A stretch of 64,000 nt of DNA from Luteibacter sp. dw_328 (GTDB lineage: Bacteria > Pseudomonadota > Gammaproteobacteria > Xanthomonadales > Rhodanobacteraceae). The stretch is from the NCBI RefSeq assembly GCF_018449605.1, contig NZ_JAAVUW010000010.1, positions 62,001-126,000 of the forward strand, read 5' to 3'. A program made the position numbers and the translations under genes. The notes under the pieces were generated by a model. It was given only the letters and a program-made list of their open reading frames with translations. It did not search any database and was not told the DNA's origin. Numbering within the stretch: position 1 is the stretch's first letter; each line of letters begins with the position of its first letter. Below, piece by piece: positions 35,483-45,565 of this stretch.

Positions 35483-37218
35483 GGGCTGAGCTTCCGTTCG
35501 GTCCGCTCCAGGGAAGCGTTCTTGGGATCGATGCGGCGCACTTCGTTGAGCACCTTGCGGGCTTCGTCGTGCTCGCCACGGTCCCACAACACTTCGGCGA
35601 GGTGCACGCCGATGTCCGCGTCCTTGCGCTTGAGCCACGCGCTGCGCAGGGTGTTCTCCGCCTGGTCGAGCTGACCCTGGCGGAACTGCAGCCACCCCCA
35701 GGAATCGGCGACGGACGGGTCGTCCGGACGGGCACTGCGGGCTGCCTCGATGAGGCTTTGCGCCTCGCCGAGATCGCGATCGTTGTCTGCCAGCGTGTAG
35801 CCGAGCGCGTTACTCGCTTCGACGTCGCCCGGCTTGAGCTCCAGCACCTTGCGGAAGTCGGCGACCGAAAGATCGATCTTTCCCGCCTCAGCGTAGGCGA
35901 GGCCGCGACCGTAAAGCATGTCGGTATCGTCAGCCTTGACGCGCAACGCCTTGCTGTATGAGGCGGCGGCGGCATCGAACTGACGGGCGTCCATGTACAA
36001 CTCGCCGTCGAGCGCGAAGGCCTTCAGCAACTGCTCCGGGCGATCGGCATAGGTGGTCTGCAGCTCGGCGACGATCTCATGCGCGTCATCGTCCTTGCCT
36101 TGCGTGTGAAGGACAACGGCGCTGCGAACCGACGCGTCGTAAATGTGGGGATCGTCGTCGCCGACCGCCGCGTACCAGTCCAGCGCGTCCTCGTCCTTGC
36201 CGAGTAACTCGGCCAACTGGCCCAGGGTGAAGGCGTTGTCGGATTGGACATCGTCAGGCCGGTGGCGAATGTCTTCGTAGAGGCGCGCCACGGCCGCCTT
36301 GTCATTCGCACGGGCAGCGAGCGTCATCCGCATCGTGTAGGTATCGCTGTCCTGGGGGCCCGCTGCGAGCAGCTTCGCGGCTGCCTTCTCGTCACCGCCC
36401 TGAGCCAGAACACTGGCGTAGGCCAGGCGCAGGCGGGTGTTCTTCGGATCCTTGGCGACGGCCTTGGCGAACAGCTTCTTCGCACCTTCCTTGTCGCCGG
36501 CACGAAACTTCTGCTGCGCGGCCCAGGCGTAGGTGGTGCCGTCATGGAAACGCGCCATGGCGCCATCCCCGATAGCCTTCGCGTAATCGTGGCGGCCCAG
36601 GTTCTCGCCCAGCTCGCTCATCGCCAGCCAGGCACTCGAATCGTTCGGCAGTCGCTGCGGTGTGGCGATCTTCTCGAGCAGCACGCCCGCCTGGGCGGCG
36701 TCGCGCGCGCTCATCAGGGTCCGGCCGATGTCGCGCCAGGCGTCCGCATCACCGGTGGCGATCATGGCGTCGAGCTGGCGCTCGGCCTCTGCCGTATCCC
36801 CGCGATCGAGGGCCACCCTCGCCCTGCCCTCGGCCAGATCGAGCGGCTTGGCGTGGAGTGCCGCCCAGCGGTCCAGCGCCCTGGTGGCCGCGGCCTGGTC
36901 GTGCACCGCCAGGGCCAGCTCGGTCGCCCGCCCGGCAACGCGGGGGTCGTCACTGAGCTGCGCCGCCTTGCCGTACGCGTCGGCGGCGGCCTTGAGATCG
37001 TTGGCGGCCAGCGCAAAGTCACCTGCCATGAGCTGGGCCTGGACATCGCGCTCGGGTGGCAGAATGGCCACCTGGAGCCGATCGAGGGGCTGGACGCCGG
37101 TTCGGGTCGCTCGGGGCGCCTCGTGGGGCGCCACGGCACACCCGGTCGCGGCGGCCATGAGGCTGGCCAGGACCACACAATGCCGCAGTTGCTTGAACTT
37201 GAACCGACCGCTCAGCAC
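35479..37218 (-). CDS. TPR-repeat lipoprotein
   Basis: The 579-residue product begins with a basic n-region and a hydrophobic core ending AAATGC (C27), a likely lipoprotein signal. Many degenerate tetratricopeptide repeats follow, clearest in the last 200 residues (LYGRGLAYAEAGKIDLSVAD; VEASNALGYTLADNDRDLGE). The GTG at 37218 has GGAG six bases before it; ATG codons at 37233 and 37278 have no such site. TPR proteins beside lolB are common in gammaproteobacteria and may scaffold envelope complexes; the exact role is unknown. Confidence 0.85.
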   Translation of the reverse strand: MLSGRFKFKQLRHCVVLASLMAAATGCAVAPHEAPRATRTGVQPLDRLQVAILPPERDVQAQLMAGDFALAANDLKAAADAYGKAAQLSDDPRVAGRATELALAVHDQAAATRALDRWAALHAKPLDLAEGRARVALDRGDTAEAERQLDAMIATGDADAWRDIGRTLMSARDAAQAGVLLEKIATPQRLPNDSSAWLAMSELGENLGRHDYAKAIGDGAMARFHDGTTYAWAAQQKFRAGDKEGAKKLFAKAVAKDPKNTRLRLAYASVLAQGGDEKAAAKLLAAGPQDSDTYTMRMTLAARANDKAAVARLYEDIRHRPDDVQSDNAFTLGQLAELLGKDEDALDWYAAVGDDDPHIYDASVRSAVVLHTQGKDDDAHEIVAELQTTYADRPEQLLKAFALDGELYMDARQFDAAAASYSKALRVKADDTDMLYGRGLAYAEAGKIDLSVADFRKVLELKPGDVEASNALGYTLADNDRDLGEAQSLIEAARSARPDDPSVADSWGWLQFRQGQLDQAENTLRSAWLKRKDADIGVHLAEVLWDRGEHDEARKVLNEVRRIDPKNASLERTERKLSP

Positions 37219-37325
37219 ACTAGTCTCCGTCATAATCGATAGGGCGCTGCAAGAGCCACACGCCTTGTTAGCGCACAATGCGCCCTTAGCTTAGCCGACG
37301 CCACCGAAGCCGACTCACGCCCGTC

Positions 37326-38597
37326 ATGCCACTCATCGCCCTCGGGCTCAATCACCTCACCGCGCCGGTCAGCCTGCGTGAACAGGTGGCATTCGATGCC
37401 GCGGTGGCTCCGCAGGCGCTGGACGACCTTGTCCGCCAACCGGGTGTCGAAGAGGCCATGATCCTCTCCACCTGCAACCGCACCGAGCTGTACTGCAGCG
37501 TGACCGAAGGCTTCGAGGCCGTGCCGCGCCAGTGGCTCTCACGTCAGCACCGATTGACCCCACAACGCCTGGACGAGTTCCTTTACCGGCACGACGAACA
37601 GGAAGCGGTACGCCACATGTTCCGCGTCGCCACGGGGCTGGACTCCATGGTGCTGGGCGAGCCGCAGATCCTCGGCCAGGTGAAGGACGCCTACCAGCAG
37701 GCCCGCACGGCACAGAGCCTGCGTGCGCCGATGGAACGCCTGCTGCAACATACCTTCGCCGTGGCCAAGCGCGTCCGCACCGATACCCGCATCGGCGCGC
37801 ACACCGTTTCCGTGGCGTACACCGCCGTGCGACTGGCCGAACAGGTATTCACCGACCTGCGCCAGGCCTGCGTGCTGCTGATCGGTGCCGGCGAGACGAT
37901 CGAACTGGCAGCGCGGCACCTGTCCGACAAGAAGGTGCGCCGTCTCATCGTGGCCAACCGCACGCTGGAGAACGCCCAGGAACTGGCCGGCCGCTACAGT
38001 GGCTACGCCATCGCGCTGGCCGACCTGCCCCGGCACCTCGCCGAGGCCGACATCGTCATCACCTCGACCGCCTCGCGCCTGCCCGTGGTGACGAAGCAGA
38101 TGGTGGCCGACGCCATCGCCGCCCGCCGTCGCCGTCCCATGTTCATGGTGGATATCGCGGTCCCGCGCGATATCGAGCCGGAAGTGGCCCATCTCGACGA
38201 CGTGTATCTCTACGGTATCGACGATCTCAAGCAGGTCATCGACGAGAACCGCCGCTCGCGTGAGCTTGCCGCCCGCGAAGCCGATGCCATCATCGACCTC
38301 CAGGTCGATCGCTACATGTCCTGGCGCCGGGCCCTGAGCCTGCGCAATCCCGCCGTGGACATGCGCGTCGCCGCCGAAGCCCAGCGCGACGAGGTCCTGG
38401 CCAAGGCCCAGGCCATGGTCGCCAGGGGCCGCTCACCGGACGAGGCCCTCGCCTTCCTCGCCAACACCCTGACCAACAAACTGCTTCACGCCCCTAGCGC
38501 GCGCCTGCGGGACGCCGCGCTTTCCGGCGATCTCGACCTGCTCCATGCGGCCGGCCGGCTGTACGGACTGGACCCGGACGACGACATTTCCGCATGA
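37326..38597 (+). CDS. hemA: Glutamyl-tRNA reductase
   Basis: The 423-residue protein starts [20 protein letters not shown] and has catalytic cysteine C50 in [10 protein letters not shown], an NADPH domain ([20 protein letters not shown]) and a C-terminal dimerisation helix domain. It reduces Glu-tRNA to glutamate semialdehyde, the first step of C5 haem synthesis. It is divergent from the TPR-lolB operon and lies 31 bases before prfA. Confidence 0.98.
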   Translation: MPLIALGLNHLTAPVSLREQVAFDAAVAPQALDDLVRQPGVEEAMILSTCNRTELYCSVTEGFEAVPRQWLSRQHRLTPQRLDEFLYRHDEQEAVRHMFRVATGLDSMVLGEPQILGQVKDAYQQARTAQSLRAPMERLLQHTFAVAKRVRTDTRIGAHTVSVAYTAVRLAEQVFTDLRQACVLLIGAGETIELAARHLSDKKVRRLIVANRTLENAQELAGRYSGYAIALADLPRHLAEADIVITSTASRLPVVTKQMVADAIAARRRRPMFMVDIAVPRDIEPEVAHLDDVYLYGIDDLKQVIDENRRSRELAAREADAIIDLQVDRYMSWRRALSLRNPAVDMRVAAEAQRDEVLAKAQAMVARGRSPDEALAFLANTLTNKLLHAPSARLRDAALSGDLDLLHAAGRLYGLDPDDDISA

Positions 38598-38628
38598 TGT
38601 GCGGCTCCTGCCACACCCCGTGCCCCGA

Positions 38629-39711
38629 ATGACCCCCTCGATCCGCCGCAAACTCGAAGCCCTGGCCGAGCGATACGAAGAAATCGGCCTGCTGCTCGCG
38701 CAGCCGGACGTGCTCGCCGACGGCCAGCGTTTCCGCGACCTCTCGCGCGAATATGCGCAGCTGGAAGCGGTGACCCTCTCGCTGAAAGACCATGACACGG
38801 CCGAGCGCGAGCTGGCCGAGTCCCGGGTCATGCTCGACGACGCGGAAATGCGTGAGATGGCGGCCGATGACATCGCGCGGATCGAAGCCCATCTTCGCGT
38901 GCTCGACGCCGACCTGCAGTTGCTCTTGCTGCCCAAGGACCCGCGCGACGACGGCAACCTCTTCCTCGAGGTTCGCGCCGGCACCGGTGGCGACGAAGCC
39001 GCTATCTTCGCCGGCGACCTGTTCCGCATGTACGTCCGCTATGCGGAACGGCAGCGCTGGCACGTGGAGATCCTGCACGCCAATGAAGGTGAGCATGGCG
39101 GGTACAAGGAAGTCGTCGCGCGCGTCGAAGGCCGCGGCGCGTACTCGAAGCTGAAGTTCGAATCGGGCACGCATCGCGTGCAACGCGTGCCGGAAACCGA
39201 GTCCCAGGGTCGCATCCATACCTCGGCGGCAACGGTAGCGATCCTGCCCGAGCAGGACGAGGTCAACGACATCGACATCCGCGACGGCGACCTGAAGGTC
39301 GACACCTTCCGCGCATCCGGTGCCGGCGGCCAGCACGTGAACAAGACCGACTCGGCCATCCGCATCACCCACCTGCCCACCGGCACCGTGGTCGAATGCC
39401 AGGACGAGCGCAGCCAGCACAAGAACCGCGCCCGCGCGATGAGCCTGCTGAAAGCCCGGCTCCTCGACGCCGAACGCAGCAAGCTGAGTGCCGCCCAGGC
39501 CGAGTCGCGGCGCCTGCAGGTGGGCTCGGGCGACCGCAGCCAGCGCATCCGCACCTACAGCTACCCGCAGGGACGGATCACCGATCACCGCATCAACCTG
39601 ACCCTCTACCGTCTCCTCGAGACCATGCAGGGCGATCTGGACGAGTTGATCGATACGCTCACCCGCGAGCACCAGGTCGACGAACTGCAGACATTGATCG
39701 GCGCGGACTGA
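38629..39711 (+). CDS. prfA: Peptide chain release factor 1
   Basis: The ATG at 38629 gives 360 residues beginning [20 protein letters not shown], the family's standard start and length. The catalytic GGQ lies in [18 protein letters not shown]1 reads UAA and UAG and frees the finished peptide. The hemA-prfA order is conserved in proteobacteria. No prmC follows directly, unlike in E. coli. Confidence 0.98.
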   Translation: MTPSIRRKLEALAERYEEIGLLLAQPDVLADGQRFRDLSREYAQLEAVTLSLKDHDTAERELAESRVMLDDAEMREMAADDIARIEAHLRVLDADLQLLLLPKDPRDDGNLFLEVRAGTGGDEAAIFAGDLFRMYVRYAERQRWHVEILHANEGEHGGYKEVVARVEGRGAYSKLKFESGTHRVQRVPETESQGRIHTSAATVAILPEQDEVNDIDIRDGDLKVDTFRASGAGGQHVNKTDSAIRITHLPTGTVVECQDERSQHKNRARAMSLLKARLLDAERSKLSAAQAESRRLQVGSGDRSQRIRTYSYPQGRITDHRINLTLYRLLETMQGDLDELIDTLTREHQVDELQTLIGAD

Positions 39712-39787
39712 CGAGCGTCGCTCGCGCAAAACTTACATTTCCTGCCTCACAATGCCGGTCACCTCCCCGTAAAACGGACGCGAACCG

Positions 39788-40564
39788 ATGGGCAAGAAGA
39801 AAAAGAAAGCCTACGAGCACGACCTCGAGGCCCTGCAGATCGAACTGGTCGGCCTGACGCGCTGGCTGCGCGCGACCGGCAAACGCATGCTGGTGATCCT
39901 CGAAGGGCGCGATGCCGCGGGCAAGGGCGGCACCATCAAGGCGATCACGGACAAGCTGGACACCCGGGCCGCGCGCGTCGTCGCCCTGGGCAAGCCATCG
40001 CACACCGAAGAAAGCCAGTGGTATTTCCAGCGCTATGTCACGCAGCTGCCCGCCGCCGGTGAGCTGACGATTTTCGATCGCAGCTGGTACAACCGTGCCG
40101 TGGTCGAACCGGCCATGGGTTTCTGCACGGAAGAACAGTACGACGCCTTCATGAAGGCCTGCCCCGCCTTCGAGAAACTGCTCACCGACGACGGCATCAT
40201 CCTGTTGAAGTACTGGCTCTCGGTCGATCAGGAACCCCAGGAAGAGCGCTTCGCCGAGCGTGCGGCCGATCCCCTCAAACGCTGGAAACTCTCGCCCGTG
40301 GACCTCAAGGCCCGCGAGAAGTACGCCGAAATGGGCGACCTGCGCGACGCGATGATCCAGCACACGCACACCGCCGATGCACCGTGGTTCGTCGCCGACT
40401 TCAACGACCAGAAAGAAGGTCGCCTGAACCTGATCCGCCACCTGCTCGATCAGGTGCCCGACAAACTCACGCCGGACAAGGAATTCGACCTTCCGCCGCT
40501 GAAGGGCAAGCTCAAGAAGGACAAGGTCACCGCCAAGGCGGAGAAGGTACCGAAGGTCTACTGA
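39788..40564 (+). CDS. ppk2: Polyphosphate kinase 2
   Basis: The 258-residue protein has Walker A EGRDAAGKGGTIKA (residues 39-52), Walker B FDRSWYNRAVVEP and the lid KLSPVDLKAREKYAEMG. Together these define the single-domain PPK2 family, which moves phosphate between polyphosphate and nucleotides. It has a lysine-rich start and end. It stands alone and overlaps the ctaG-like gene tail to tail by seven bases. Confidence 0.95.
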   Translation: MGKKKKKAYEHDLEALQIELVGLTRWLRATGKRMLVILEGRDAAGKGGTIKAITDKLDTRAARVVALGKPSHTEESQWYFQRYVTQLPAAGELTIFDRSWYNRAVVEPAMGFCTEEQYDAFMKACPAFEKLLTDDGIILLKYWLSVDQEPQEERFAERAADPLKRWKLSPVDLKAREKYAEMGDLRDAMIQHTHTADAPWFVADFNDQKEGRLNLIRHLLDQVPDKLTPDKEFDLPPLKGKLKKDKVTAKAEKVPKVY

Positions 40565-41409
40565 CGCACGGCGGCGCGACGCACGGGCGCCCTGCGAGGC
40601 AGGCGTCCGCTTCGCGACAACCGCAACCATTGCCGCAAGGCGAGCAAGCCGCCCGCCGACTCGATCATCGCCGCGGGCACCCACATGATCACGCCGCCGA
40701 TCAACTGGCCGGTGAGGACGTTGAGGGTGAAGGCGCGTCCGCAGATTTCGAAGATCGGATAGAGGTCGGTCTTCGAAAAGGTGACGATCGCGCCGGCGAC
40801 GATCTGCGGCGTCATGGTGATCGCCGGTGACAGCACCCGGATCCCCGGTGACATCCGCCCCGGTGGCTTCGGCCGATGGTCCAGCACGATCCACCAGTAG
40901 GCCAGCCCCGAGAGCACCATCGACCAGTTCATCGCGCGATAGATCCGCCAGTCGAGCATCGCCATGGTCTGCATGTCGGGAATGAGCCAGACCAGGATCA
41001 GCGCGACGAAGAACAGGGTGACAAAGGCCGGATGGAACAGGCACCCGGCGGCCACACGCCATATCGACGATTGCCCGGCACGGCGCAGGCGAACACGCAG
41101 CGGCAAAGGCAGCCCGGCACGTAGCACCGTTCCGGGATACGCCGCGATGATCAACAACGGCGCGAGATGATGCAGGAGCACCTGCTGGATGCGGTGCATG
41201 AAGAACTCATGCTCGGCGTAGTAATCGAAGTAGGTGTGCAGCGCCACGTAGACCATCGCCATGCCGACCCAGAACGCCGCCTGGCGCAACGGGGCCACGT
41301 GCAGACGCCTGCTACCGGCGACGTACGCCACGGCCACGGCAAGGAAAACGATCAGGAACACCCAGGAGAATTCCCAGGGGACGATCCACTTCATGACGCC
41401 GGCGCCCAT
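40558..41409 (-). CDS. CtaG-like cytochrome c oxidase assembly membrane protein
   Basis: The 283-residue protein has about seven hydrophobic segments and the CtaG_Cox pattern AEHEFFMHRIQQVLLHHLAP (residues 65-84) with histidines that may bind copper. The family was tied to caa3 oxidase assembly in Bacillus. Here no oxidase genes are near; the gene follows a Gld-type ABC transporter with a 4-base gap and is probably co-transcribed. A second start (MKWIVPWEF) lies five codons in. Confidence 0.85.
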   Translation of the reverse strand: MGAGVMKWIVPWEFSWVFLIVFLAVAVAYVAGSRRLHVAPLRQAAFWVGMAMVYVALHTYFDYYAEHEFFMHRIQQVLLHHLAPLLIIAAYPGTVLRAGLPLPLRVRLRRAGQSSIWRVAAGCLFHPAFVTLFFVALILVWLIPDMQTMAMLDWRIYRAMNWSMVLSGLAYWWIVLDHRPKPPGRMSPGIRVLSPAITMTPQIVAGAIVTFSKTDLYPIFEICGRAFTLNVLTGQLIGGVIMWVPAAMIESAGGLLALRQWLRLSRSGRLPRRAPVRRAAVRQ

Positions 41410-41413
41410 GCGC

Positions 41414-43276
41414 TCAGACGACCCGACGGGCGCGACGCGTGCGCCGCCACCCGTAGATCAGGCCGAGCAGCGCGACCAGGCCCGGCACCAGCACGATATC
41501 GATGAACTTCAGGCGCAGGCCCAGTGCGTCGATCTCGGCGTTGAGCTGGTGCTGTACCTCGCGCAGTTCCTTGCCGATCGCGAGCTTGCGTTGCAGGTAC
41601 TGCTCCACCTCCCTGCGTTGCTCCGCCGTGGCGGTCGCCGGGCCGGTCGCGCCCTTCGCCGGCTGCAATTCGGCGAGCCGGCGCTGGGTTTCGTAGAGCT
41701 CGTTCTCGAGCTCGCGCTTCTTGACCAGGAACTTGCGATCCGCCGCCGCCTGGAGCGCCTTCACGCGGGTAAAGGGCCGCTGCGAATTCACCCGACCGCG
41801 GATCGAAAGCAGGGCTGTCGAGCCGCCCAGGTTATCGACCAGGTTGGCTACGAAGTCGCCGTTGTTGGCGAATGGCGTCAGTTGCTGCTGGCCGAGCAAA
41901 GGCTGCACGTCGATCCAGAGGCGGTCCGACAGCAGGTCCGTGTCGGCGACCAGCACCACTTCGCCGGGGCCACTGGCGACGGCAAGATGGCCCTTCTCGC
42001 GACGCTCCGGGAACGCCGTGTGGAAGGTATCGCGCAGGCGCGCGGCGAGCAGGTAGCGCTCGTGGGTCGGCTCATAGTTCTCGAGCAGGCTGGTCGGATC
42101 GCTGGCCGAATCGCGCACGCGCTGGGCCGGCACGATCGCTGCTTCGTCCGAGGTCTGCACCAGCGGGATCAGGCGAGCCTTCGTGTCCGGCGCCAGCTCG
42201 AAGAAACCGGCCGTCGAGAAATTGATCCGCTGCAGGCTGGCCGTCACCACATCGTCGTGGTTGAGGTCCTGCGCGCCGAGGCCGAGCATGGCCGGGTGGC
42301 CAATGCTGTTGCCATTGAGTTCGATGGTCAGCGACTGCGAACGGTCCAACACCACCCGCGTCGGATCGAAGACCACGCCCCAGGCCTGGAACAGGCGCGG
42401 CAGATTCGAGTCGTGATCGTCCACCGTTCCGTGGGAGTCGATCAGCGGTGCCGTGTCCATCTCCGCATCGGGATCGACGAAAACGACCAGATGACCTCCA
42501 CGCAGCACGAACTGGTCGAGGGCATACTGCGCGTTGTCAGACAGGTGCTTGGGGTGAATGAGGAGCAGCACGCTGATCGACGGATCGATGCGGGTAACGC
42601 TGTCCGGATCTATCGAGGTCACGTCGGCCAGCTGGTCGAGCTGATGCATCAGCGTCCAGGGTGACTCGCCGATCACCAGGTTTCCTTCCACCGGCAGGGA
42701 GCTCATCACACCGAGTCGTGGCTTCTTCGGCATGCCCAGTTCGTAGAGCAGCTTGGCGATGTCGTACTCGACGAACGCTTCGCGCGCCGGATCGAAGAAA
42801 GGAATAGCCTGCGGCGCGGTATCGCCGGGGCCACTGCTGCCGACCAGGCCGAAGAACACGCGCTCGCCGTTGCTGCCGCCCGTGGCGGGTGTGAGGCCAT
42901 AGCTTTCGGCGGCATCCTCGTCATCCGAGTAGGGCACCGGGTCGATCACGCGAAGGCGGATCCGGCCGTGCGCCCGCACGGCGATCTCGCGCAGCATTTC
43001 GTGCACGCGCTGTTCGTAGCTACGCAGTTGCGCCAGGTCGCGCGTGGCGTGATCGGAGAAGTACAGCGTAAGCGTGAGCGGCTTGCTCAGGCCGTCGACG
43101 ATGTCGAGGGTGCCGGGAGTCAGCGTGTAGATGCGATCGGACGTGAGGTCGACACGCGCCGTGCGCAGCGATAGCGAACTGATGGCGATCGTGACCAGGA
43201 ACAGGGCCGCGATGCCGAGCAACGACAGCCGCAGCAGGAACGGTCGGGACAGATGCAAGTGGCGCGACGTGCTCAT
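41414..43276 (-). CDS. GldG-like ABC transporter auxiliary protein
   Basis: The 620-residue protein has an N-terminal membrane helix (about 11-34) and a long extracytoplasmic part with the GldG-type IYTLTPGTLDIVDGLSKPLT segment and a FFDPAREAFVEYDIAKLLYE block. A coiled-coil stretch (about 530-585) and a final membrane helix near 592-612 follow. It overlaps the permease gene by four bases. Such proteins accompany GldA/GldF-type exporters outside gliding bacteria, where the substrate is unknown. Confidence 0.87.
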   Translation of the reverse strand: MSTSRHLHLSRPFLLRLSLLGIAALFLVTIAISSLSLRTARVDLTSDRIYTLTPGTLDIVDGLSKPLTLTLYFSDHATRDLAQLRSYEQRVHEMLREIAVRAHGRIRLRVIDPVPYSDDEDAAESYGLTPATGGSNGERVFFGLVGSSGPGDTAPQAIPFFDPAREAFVEYDIAKLLYELGMPKKPRLGVMSSLPVEGNLVIGESPWTLMHQLDQLADVTSIDPDSVTRIDPSISVLLLIHPKHLSDNAQYALDQFVLRGGHLVVFVDPDAEMDTAPLIDSHGTVDDHDSNLPRLFQAWGVVFDPTRVVLDRSQSLTIELNGNSIGHPAMLGLGAQDLNHDDVVTASLQRINFSTAGFFELAPDTKARLIPLVQTSDEAAIVPAQRVRDSASDPTSLLENYEPTHERYLLAARLRDTFHTAFPERREKGHLAVASGPGEVVLVADTDLLSDRLWIDVQPLLGQQQLTPFANNGDFVANLVDNLGGSTALLSIRGRVNSQRPFTRVKALQAAADRKFLVKKRELENELYETQRRLAELQPAKGATGPATATAEQRREVEQYLQRKLAIGKELREVQHQLNAEIDALGLRLKFIDIVLVPGLVALLGLIYGWRRTRRARRVV

Positions 43277-44007
43277 CGCGTCCTCTTCAGGTCGAGGACC
43301 ACGACGCTGGCGGCAAGCCAGGCCACGATGGTGGCGAAGAAGTACACCAGGTCACGGAGATCGAGCACGCCGCGCGCAATGGCATTGGCATGCCGGGCAA
43401 TGCTCAGCTGGCCTAGCGCACCGATCACCCTCGGGGGCACCGCGTCCTGGAAGAAATCGAGTACCTGCGGCTGGCCGCAGAGCAACAGCAGGAAACACAC
43501 CGCCGCGGTGAGGATGAAGGCGATGATCTGGCTGCGCGTCGCCGTCGACATGCACGTACCGATGGCGATGAAGGCGCCGGCCATCAGCCAGCTGCCGACA
43601 TAACCGGCGAGGATCACACCGTTGTCGGGGTCGCCGAGATAATTCACCGTGATCCAGATCGGGAAGGTCAGGACCAGGCAGATACCGATGAAAGCCCAGG
43701 CGGCGAGGAACTTGCCGAGCACGGCCTGCGAGATCGACACCGGCAGGGAGAACAGGAGTTCCAGCGTGCCCGAAGCGCGCTCCTCGGCCCACGTGGACAT
43801 GGTCACCGCAGGTACGAGCACCAGGTAGAGCCAGGGATGCATGTCGAAAAAGGGCTGGAGGTCGGCGAGTCCACGATCGTAGAAATCCCCCGTGTAGAAC
43901 GTGAGCACCCCGGCCATGACCAGGAAAATCACCATGAATACATAGGCCACGGGCGTGACGAAGTAGCTCCACAGCTCACGGCGCATGATCGCCGTCACGC
44001 CGCTCAT
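43273..44007 (-). CDS. ABC transporter permease (GldF/NosY type)
   Basis: The 244-residue protein has six predicted membrane helices and the start MSGVTAIMRRELWSYFVTPV typical of ABC-2 permeases of this type. WAEERASGTLELLFSLPVS near residue 75 is the conserved cytoplasmic loop contacting the ATPase. It overlaps both neighbours by four bases (ATGA), so ATPase, permease and GldG-like protein form one complex-coding operon. Confidence 0.92.
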   Translation of the reverse strand: MSGVTAIMRRELWSYFVTPVAYVFMVIFLVMAGVLTFYTGDFYDRGLADLQPFFDMHPWLYLVLVPAVTMSTWAEERASGTLELLFSLPVSISQAVLGKFLAAWAFIGICLVLTFPIWITVNYLGDPDNGVILAGYVGSWLMAGAFIAIGTCMSTATRSQIIAFILTAAVCFLLLLCGQPQVLDFFQDAVPPRVIGALGQLSIARHANAIARGVLDLRDLVYFFATIVAWLAASVVVLDLKRTR

Positions 44008-44939
44008 GACTGCGCTCCGCGCGGCTGCGTGGTGATCTGCCGGAACACCTCGTCGAGACGTCCCTGCTCCAGCTGGATCTCGGAGACTTCGAGGTTCTGC
44101 GTGCGTAACAAGGCCTGCACCTCCTCGAGAATCGGCTGTCCATGGCGCGGGAAGACGGTGACGCGACCGTCGAGCGGATCGACTTCCACCGACGCGACGC
44201 TGGGAATACGCGCCAGCATCTCGCGGGACACGCCACTACCCGCTGCACTGAACGACACGGCGCCGTGGTAACGCGAGCGCGCTTCGAGCTCCGCAGGCGT
44301 CGCGTCGGCAAGCAGCTTGCCGTTAGCGATAATCGCCACGCGGTTGCATAGCGCGTGCACTTCCTCGAGCAGATGCGTGGAAATCAGGATCGTGCGTTCG
44401 CGAGCCATCGCGTCGATGAGCATGCGCACCGAGTGCTTCTGGTTCGGATCCAGGCCATCGGTCGGCTCATCCAGCATCAGCACGGGCGGATCGTGCAGGA
44501 TGGCCTGCGCCAACCCGACGCGCCGGCGCAGGCCTTTCGACAACGTGCCGATGGTCTGCTCGAGCACATCCTCCAGTTCGAGCCGCATCACCACTTCGTC
44601 GAAACGGCGGAATGCGATGTCCCGGTCCAGGCCACGCACGCGCATCATGAAGACGAGGAATTCGCGGATAGTCATCTCGCCGTAGCTGGGCGCCCCTTCC
44701 GGCAGGTAGCCCAGCGCGCGCTTGGCGGCGAGCGGCTCCTTGCGCACATCGTGGCCGCATACGCGCGCCGTCCCCGAGGTCGGCGCGAGGAAGCCGGCGA
44801 TCATGCGCATGGCCGTCGACTTGCCAGCGCCGTTGGGGCCCAACAGCCCAAGCACCTGCCCCGGCTCGGCGCGCAGGGTCAGGGCATCCACCGCGGTCAG
44901 CGGCCCATAACAACGAGTGAGTCGGTCGGTCTCGATCAT
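44004..44939 (-). CDS. ABC transporter ATP-binding protein (GldA type)
   Basis: The 311-residue protein has Walker A GPNGAGKST, signature LSKGLRRRVGLAQAI, Walker B VLMLDEPTDGLDP and the H-loop STHLL, plus a C-terminal extension of about 80 residues. It energises the ABC-2 permease next to it. It is the first gene of the operon. A TACACT -10-like box ends only 8 bases before the ATG, so a leaderless transcript is possible. Confidence 0.95.
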   Translation of the reverse strand: MIETDRLTRCYGPLTAVDALTLRAEPGQVLGLLGPNGAGKSTAMRMIAGFLAPTSGTARVCGHDVRKEPLAAKRALGYLPEGAPSYGEMTIREFLVFMMRVRGLDRDIAFRRFDEVVMRLELEDVLEQTIGTLSKGLRRRVGLAQAILHDPPVLMLDEPTDGLDPNQKHSVRMLIDAMARERTILISTHLLEEVHALCNRVAIIANGKLLADATPAELEARSRYHGAVSFSAAGSGVSREMLARIPSVASVEVDPLDGRVTVFPRHGQPILEEVQALLRTQNLEVSEIQLEQGRLDEVFRQITTQPRGAQS

Positions 44940-45027
44940 TGCCCGCAGTGTAGCGAGCGGCTCGATAAAAGGGTCGGCGCCTCACGCGTAAGGGTGGCGC
45001 GGTGGCACGGTGGCGGTGGCGCGGCGC

Positions 45028-45171
45028 AGAGCCTTCGGTGCCCACCCTCGCTGCTCAGACACGTCCTCCGCGTTTCGTACCGGAAAGGCCGCTGCGCGGC
45101 CCCTGTTCTTATTGGCCTGCGGCCGCTCCACTTGTGCGGAACTCGCCTCGAGGGTGGGCACCGAAGACTCT
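45028..45171. repeat. Palindromic MITE-like element, copy 1
   Basis: About 144 bases bounded by inverted arms CTTCGGTGCCCACCCTCG and CGAGGGTGGGCACCGAAG (18 bases, perfect), extended by AGAG/CTCT across one mismatch. The interior contains CTGCTCAGACACGTCCTCCG and CCGCTCCACTTGTGCGGAAC. Copy 2 lies 252 bases away in opposite orientation. No transposase is present. Frames translated through it give spurious proteins. Confidence 0.85.
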
Positions 45172-45423
45172 TCCCATCCCTGAGGTTCGTGTGGGTCGAG
45201 CCGACAGAGCAGCGCCGCTCCGGCTGCTGGCTCGTCGGCGTTGCCATCGCTAAACGTTCGACCCCAGCGAGCCCGTCGAGATCGCCCGCGCGAGGCAGCG
45301 CAGCGGCGAGGAAGGCACTCACCGAGCTGGAATGGTCGTACCAGCAGGACGGCCGTCACGGCGAGCTTCGGCGGCAACACCCACGCCCAACGGCTCTCCG
45401 TCCAGCTGACCGTATCGTCGTGA
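45172..45423. other. Spacer between the two palindromic elements
   Basis: About 250 bases with no convincing gene. Open frames here have no ribosome-binding site, extend into the repeats, and match nothing I recognise. Nothing else could be identified in this part of the 0.8-kb gap between the ABC operon and the SRPBCC gene. Confidence 0.5.
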
Positions 45424-45565
45424 GAGACCTTGGTGTCCACCCTCGAGGCGAGTTCCGCACAAGTGGAGCGGCCGTAGGCCAAATAGATACATGGGCCGCG
45501 TGAACGGCTTTCCTTGTCGAACGCGGAGGACGTGTCTGAGCAGCGAGGGTGGACACCAAGGTCTC
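45424..45565. repeat. Palindromic MITE-like element, copy 2 (inverted)
   Basis: About 142 bases with perfect 22-base arms GAGACCTTGGTGTCCACCCT+CG and the matching complement. Read on the reverse strand it aligns with copy 1 almost end to end: same CTGCTCAGACACGTCCTCCG start, same CCGCTCCACTTGTGCGGAAC block. Arm bases that differ from copy 1 (GCCC to GTCC, CTTCGG to CCTTGG) change on both sides, so pairing is kept. Confidence 0.85.

Noticed and set aside
44355-45503. Open frames running through the ABC gene and the palindromic elements, up to 382 codons
   Set aside because: They cross repeats and an antisense gene, and the same peptide strings recur only because the repeat recurs.
45028-45565. 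CRISPR-like array
   Set aside because: There are only two long copies, inverted to each other, without short regular repeats or spacers and without cas genes.
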